Program-made: the position numbers and the translations under genes
Shown here: positions 57,040 to 64,000 of the stretch, piece by piece
How the letters are laid out: each line of letters starts with the position of its first letter
How positions within the stretch are numbered: the first letter of the stretch is position 1
Source of the DNA: Atrichornis clamosus
Lineage: Eukaryota; Chordata; Aves; Passeriformes; Menuridae
DNA length: 64,000 nucleotides
Direction of reading: 5' to 3'
Assembly (NCBI GenBank): GCA_013400975.1
Contig: WBMZ01006344.1
Coordinates: forward strand, 248,001 to 312,000
Notes under the pieces: generated by a model
The model's database searches: none
What the model saw: the letters and a program-made list of their open reading frames with translations, nothing else
What the model was told of the DNA's origin: nothing

Positions 57040-57310
57040 GAATGAAGAGAGCAGAATCATTCCTTTATATATCTGAATGAATAGTTAATATATATCCAAG
57101 TCTTGGGTTTCAGAGCTGCTCACACATCTGTCTTCACAATTATTATCTGATTCTGCATTTAATTAAGTCATGACTAAGCCCCTTTTGACTGAGTTACTGC
57201 AGATTCATACCTCATATTTTTATGTTTCATTGCTATGATTCTTTTTCATTGAATGTAAATCATGCTTAGGCCTGTGTTTTGCAAAGTGCTGTTAAACATT
57301 AATGCTTTTC
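57040..57310. promoter_or_regulatory. AT-rich unique stretch, candidate conserved noncoding element
   Basis: It contains AGTTAATATATATCC, ACAATTATTATCTG, GCATTTAATTAAGTCATGA (a TTAATTAA palindrome beside a TCATGA) and CATTGCTATGATT. Composition alone suggests a possible enhancer and there is no direct support. Confidence 0.18.
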
Positions 57311-58298
57311 TGACTGAGAGCTGCAGTCTGTGTAGCTGGTAGGGAGGAAATAAACTTAATGGACTCGATATTATACTTCTTTTAAAAAATCATTTAAAAA
57401 TGAGCACAGCATGGCCAGCAGTGACCCCTATAACCCAGTAGCCTTTGCCAAGCAACTGGCCCTTAGAAGCAGTTCTGCAATTAATTGCATACCAGTGCTG
57501 GGATTGCCAGAGCAAATCACATCAGCAGCCTGGCTCTGGAGTATCTCCTGTGACACAACCCAGCACCAGCTGTTCCTGGGAAAGATCAAAATATTCCCTT
57601 GGTGGAAAATCATGACATAATCTGCCCGCTGGGGTAGTTCCTTTCTGTGTCTGAACTGTGGAGCGTGCTGGGAGTTGAAAAGATTGATCTCTGCTATTTT
57701 ATTGCCTTATCTAAAGTAACTTTGAATCTCCTCAAAAAGATGAACATTTCTAATTTTGTTGGTTTTTTTCACCAAAATACTTTGATGCCATTTTGCTGCC
57801 GTGAGTTCTGTGGGTTGCATGAAGGAATGTTGCTCTGATTTCATTTGTATTTCCTTCCAGTTTTCTGGATTGCACCATTTCTTATTTGCTGGATTTCATT
57901 TGCCATTTTACCCTCCTTAATCTCTTATACCTCTGTTATGATCTATTTATTTATATCCTGGTCCTGTCAGTTTTAGCTCTTGCCTCAGCTTCCATAGATC
58001 AGATGAAGCCAAGGGAGTTTGTAGCTGCCAAGCAGGAAAATGCCTTTTGTAATGGAGATACACCCTGCAAAGATTTGTCCCAAGACTCCCAGACCAGGCA
58101 ACATTTGTGACCCATCTCAAACCTCCGTAAGGATTGTGGTGACAGCAGTGAATTTAATGAACACACAGGGCATGACTGAGTTGAGGATCTAAACATTACA
58201 TCTTCAACACAAAACAGAGGCCTTTGAGGAAGAGGAATACATGTGATGTTACCCCACCTTTTATTGTTTTAAGTATTCAATCACTCAATTACCAGGCC

Positions 58299-58374
58299 CA
58301 TGGTGGGATTTTCGGGGCCAGGAGTTGCACTTTGTGTGTCCCTTCCAGCTCAGGGCATTGTGTGATTCTATGAT
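58299..58374 (+). mobile_element. CR1 LINE, terminal 3' fragment, sense
   Basis: A short remnant: ATGGTGGGATTTTCGGGGCC, AGGAGTTGCACTTTGTGTGT, CCCTTCCAGCTCAGG and the tail TGTGATTCTATGA. It sits about 90 bases before the next coding exon, the closest of the upstream CR1 copies to an acceptor. Confidence 0.9.
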
Positions 58375-58463
58375 ACCCACTTGCAGGAATCAGCAGACAA
58401 AACAGACCTCTTAGAAACTCCTCTTTATCGTTACTGTCACTTTTTTTCCTTTCCTTCCTTCAG

Positions 58464-58540
58464 ATGATCACTCAAGAGTGAGGTTGCAGCTGCTGGATGG
58501 GGACCCTCACTCCGACTACATCAACGCCAATTACATCGAC
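58464..58540 (+). CDS. PTPRT: PTPRT D1 exon with the DYINANYID motif
   Basis: The exon is 77 nt between a strong pyrimidine tract ending CCTTCCTTCAG and the donor GAC|GTAAGG. With T from 50846 it reads [21 protein letters not shown] and ANYID, ending in phase 0. DYINANYI is a conserved core motif of the classical PTP fold. [16 protein letters not shown] fits PTPRT (PTPRM has a different stretch before it). VRLQLLDGD has Q where I recall a V or L in mammals, which is a tolerated surface position. Confidence 0.98.
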
Positions 58541-59406
58541 GTAAGGCCCGGGGACATCCCCCTGTGCCAAACCCTGCTGTGACAAGTCTGCTTAGGAGTC
58601 TGGGGCTTCTGACACAGGGACAGACCGTGGGTCTGATATGAGTGACAGCTGAACATTACTCAAACATCGTGTTGTGACAGGGAGAAGGTTCTCAGTCTCC
58701 AGTTTATTTTGTCTGACCGATCTGGACAGATGGAGATTTCCTGTGTTTGACAGATCCACCAACAGAAGTGGGACGTGGGCTAAATGATGGATGCAGGAAT
58801 CAATATCAGCCCCTCACAATGGCATTAGTAGATATCTGAGACTTGCCAGCTACTTACAGGGTTGTCGTGCAGGAGGCATGCAAACAGATTGACTTTTTTT
58901 TAAGTGTTATAAAATAAGTTTTGAAAACCAGCCTCTGTCTCACACACAGCGTGATCAAGTGAACACGCATTTCTTGAATGCAGCTCCTAAGTCATAGGAA
59001 CATAAAATGTTTAGAATTGTTCCTTTAAAGGATAAAAGATGCACTCAGCATTTTCACACTGAGGCAAATGCATACCTTCCTTCTTTTCCAACAAGGAGAT
59101 GCAGTGTTTTGCCCATCTGTTCTCAGTTACCCACAGGTAATACAGGACTTGTATTTTTTTGAGGAAATAGTTAAAAAGTGCCTTGTTCCTGTCTTGTTTT
59201 TGGCATAATGAGAATGCACTATTCAGCCTGAGCAAGATACCCTCACTTAAAATCTCCCAGGGCAGCCCAGCTGCCCCTTTCACTCATTCAGTATCCAGTT
59301 GTGCACTGCCAGAGTGCAGCACTTGGTACTGGAAAGCATCAAATCCCTGCTGGGCTTTGTCTGAGCTGTGGCCTCACAGAACTCATCTATTTTCTTTATT
59401 TTCCAG
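58541..59406 (+). other. PTPRT: Intron (866 nt)
   Basis: GT-AG intron with donor GTAAGG and acceptor TTCTTTATTTTCCAG. No repeat or exon was recognised inside. Confidence 0.9.
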
Positions 59407-59443
59407 GGGTACCACCGGCCTCGCCATTACATTGCAACTCAAG
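59407..59443 (+). CDS. PTPRT: PTPRT D1 37-nt exon (GYHRPRHYIATQ), followed by a GC donor
   Basis: The exon is 37 nt after CTTTATTTTCCAG. It reads GYHRPRHYIATQ and leaves one G, which with GG at 60759 makes glycine, giving the conserved PTP motif YIATQGP. The frame allows only one end, CAAG|GCAAGT, so the intron begins with GC instead of GT. The remaining donor bases match the consensus perfectly, which is typical of functional GC-AG introns. No GT donor that keeps the frame exists nearby. GYHRP.HYIATQG is diagnostic for the type IIB family, and RPRHY suits PTPRT while PTPRM has RPNHY (from memory). Confidence 0.96.
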
Positions 59444-63997
<4,554 letters not shown>

Positions 63998-64000
63998 AAA
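63998..64000 (+). CDS. PTPRT: Start of the next PTPRT D1 exon (first codon only)
   Basis: The window ends AAA directly after a good acceptor (CTGTGTTGTCTCCTCAG). The previous exon ends in phase 0 with VQK, and type IIB D1 domains continue with K then GYHEIRE, so AAA (Lys) is the expected first codon. The call rests on this expectation and the acceptor, since only three bases are visible. Confidence 0.75.

Overview
The window is an internal piece of one vertebrate gene, read left to right on the + strand. It is the receptor-type protein tyrosine phosphatase PTPRT (RPTP-rho, type IIB/R2B family, with PTPRM, PTPRK and PTPRU as paralogues). Eleven complete coding exons and the first codon of a twelfth were found by reading frame, splice signals and protein family. 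They total 1017 coding bases (339 codons), and all exon phases join without a break. The rest, about 98%, is intron. The host is almost certainly a bird. At least eleven CR1 LINE 3' ends are scattered through the introns, several ending in the ATTCTRTG-type tail, and no Alu/B1-type SINEs or L1 were noticed. I cannot fix the species.

Layout: 1-1394 is the end of an upstream intron. Exon 1395-1431 encodes the last extracellular residues after the fibronectin type III region. Exon 5802-5858 (57 nt) is a cassette adding 19 residues to the juxtamembrane stalk. Exon 14881-15016 carries the transmembrane helix. Exon 19791-19820 (30 nt) is a tyrosine-rich cassette just inside the membrane. Exons 29635-29783 and 45190-45377 encode the cytoplasmic juxtamembrane region. 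Exons 50759-50846, 58464-58540, 59407-59443, 60759-60856 and 62595-62711 build the N-terminal part of the catalytic domain D1, up to the motif following [14 protein letters not shown]. The next exon opens at 63998 with one lysine codon. The WPD loop, the catalytic HCSAG cysteine loop and the whole D2 domain lie beyond the window.

Together these exons carry a type I membrane protein from its cell-adhesion ectodomain, through one membrane pass, into its cytoplasmic phosphatase. The two short cassettes flank the transmembrane exon and are phase-neutral, so four stalk/juxtamembrane forms are possible without changing the rest of the protein.

The introns hold CR1 copies in both orientations, a G/T-rich low-complexity tract near 33.9 kb, several microsatellites, CpG-rich pockets near 26.7, 29.2 and 46.7 kb, and AT-rich stretches dense in TAAT/ATTA cores that could be conserved regulatory elements. 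No second gene, RNA gene, CRISPR array or microbial system was found. The most notable signals are the 57-nt cassette exon, which is diverged from the mammalian one but has the same length and phase, and a non-canonical GC-AG intron after the 37-nt exon at 59407.
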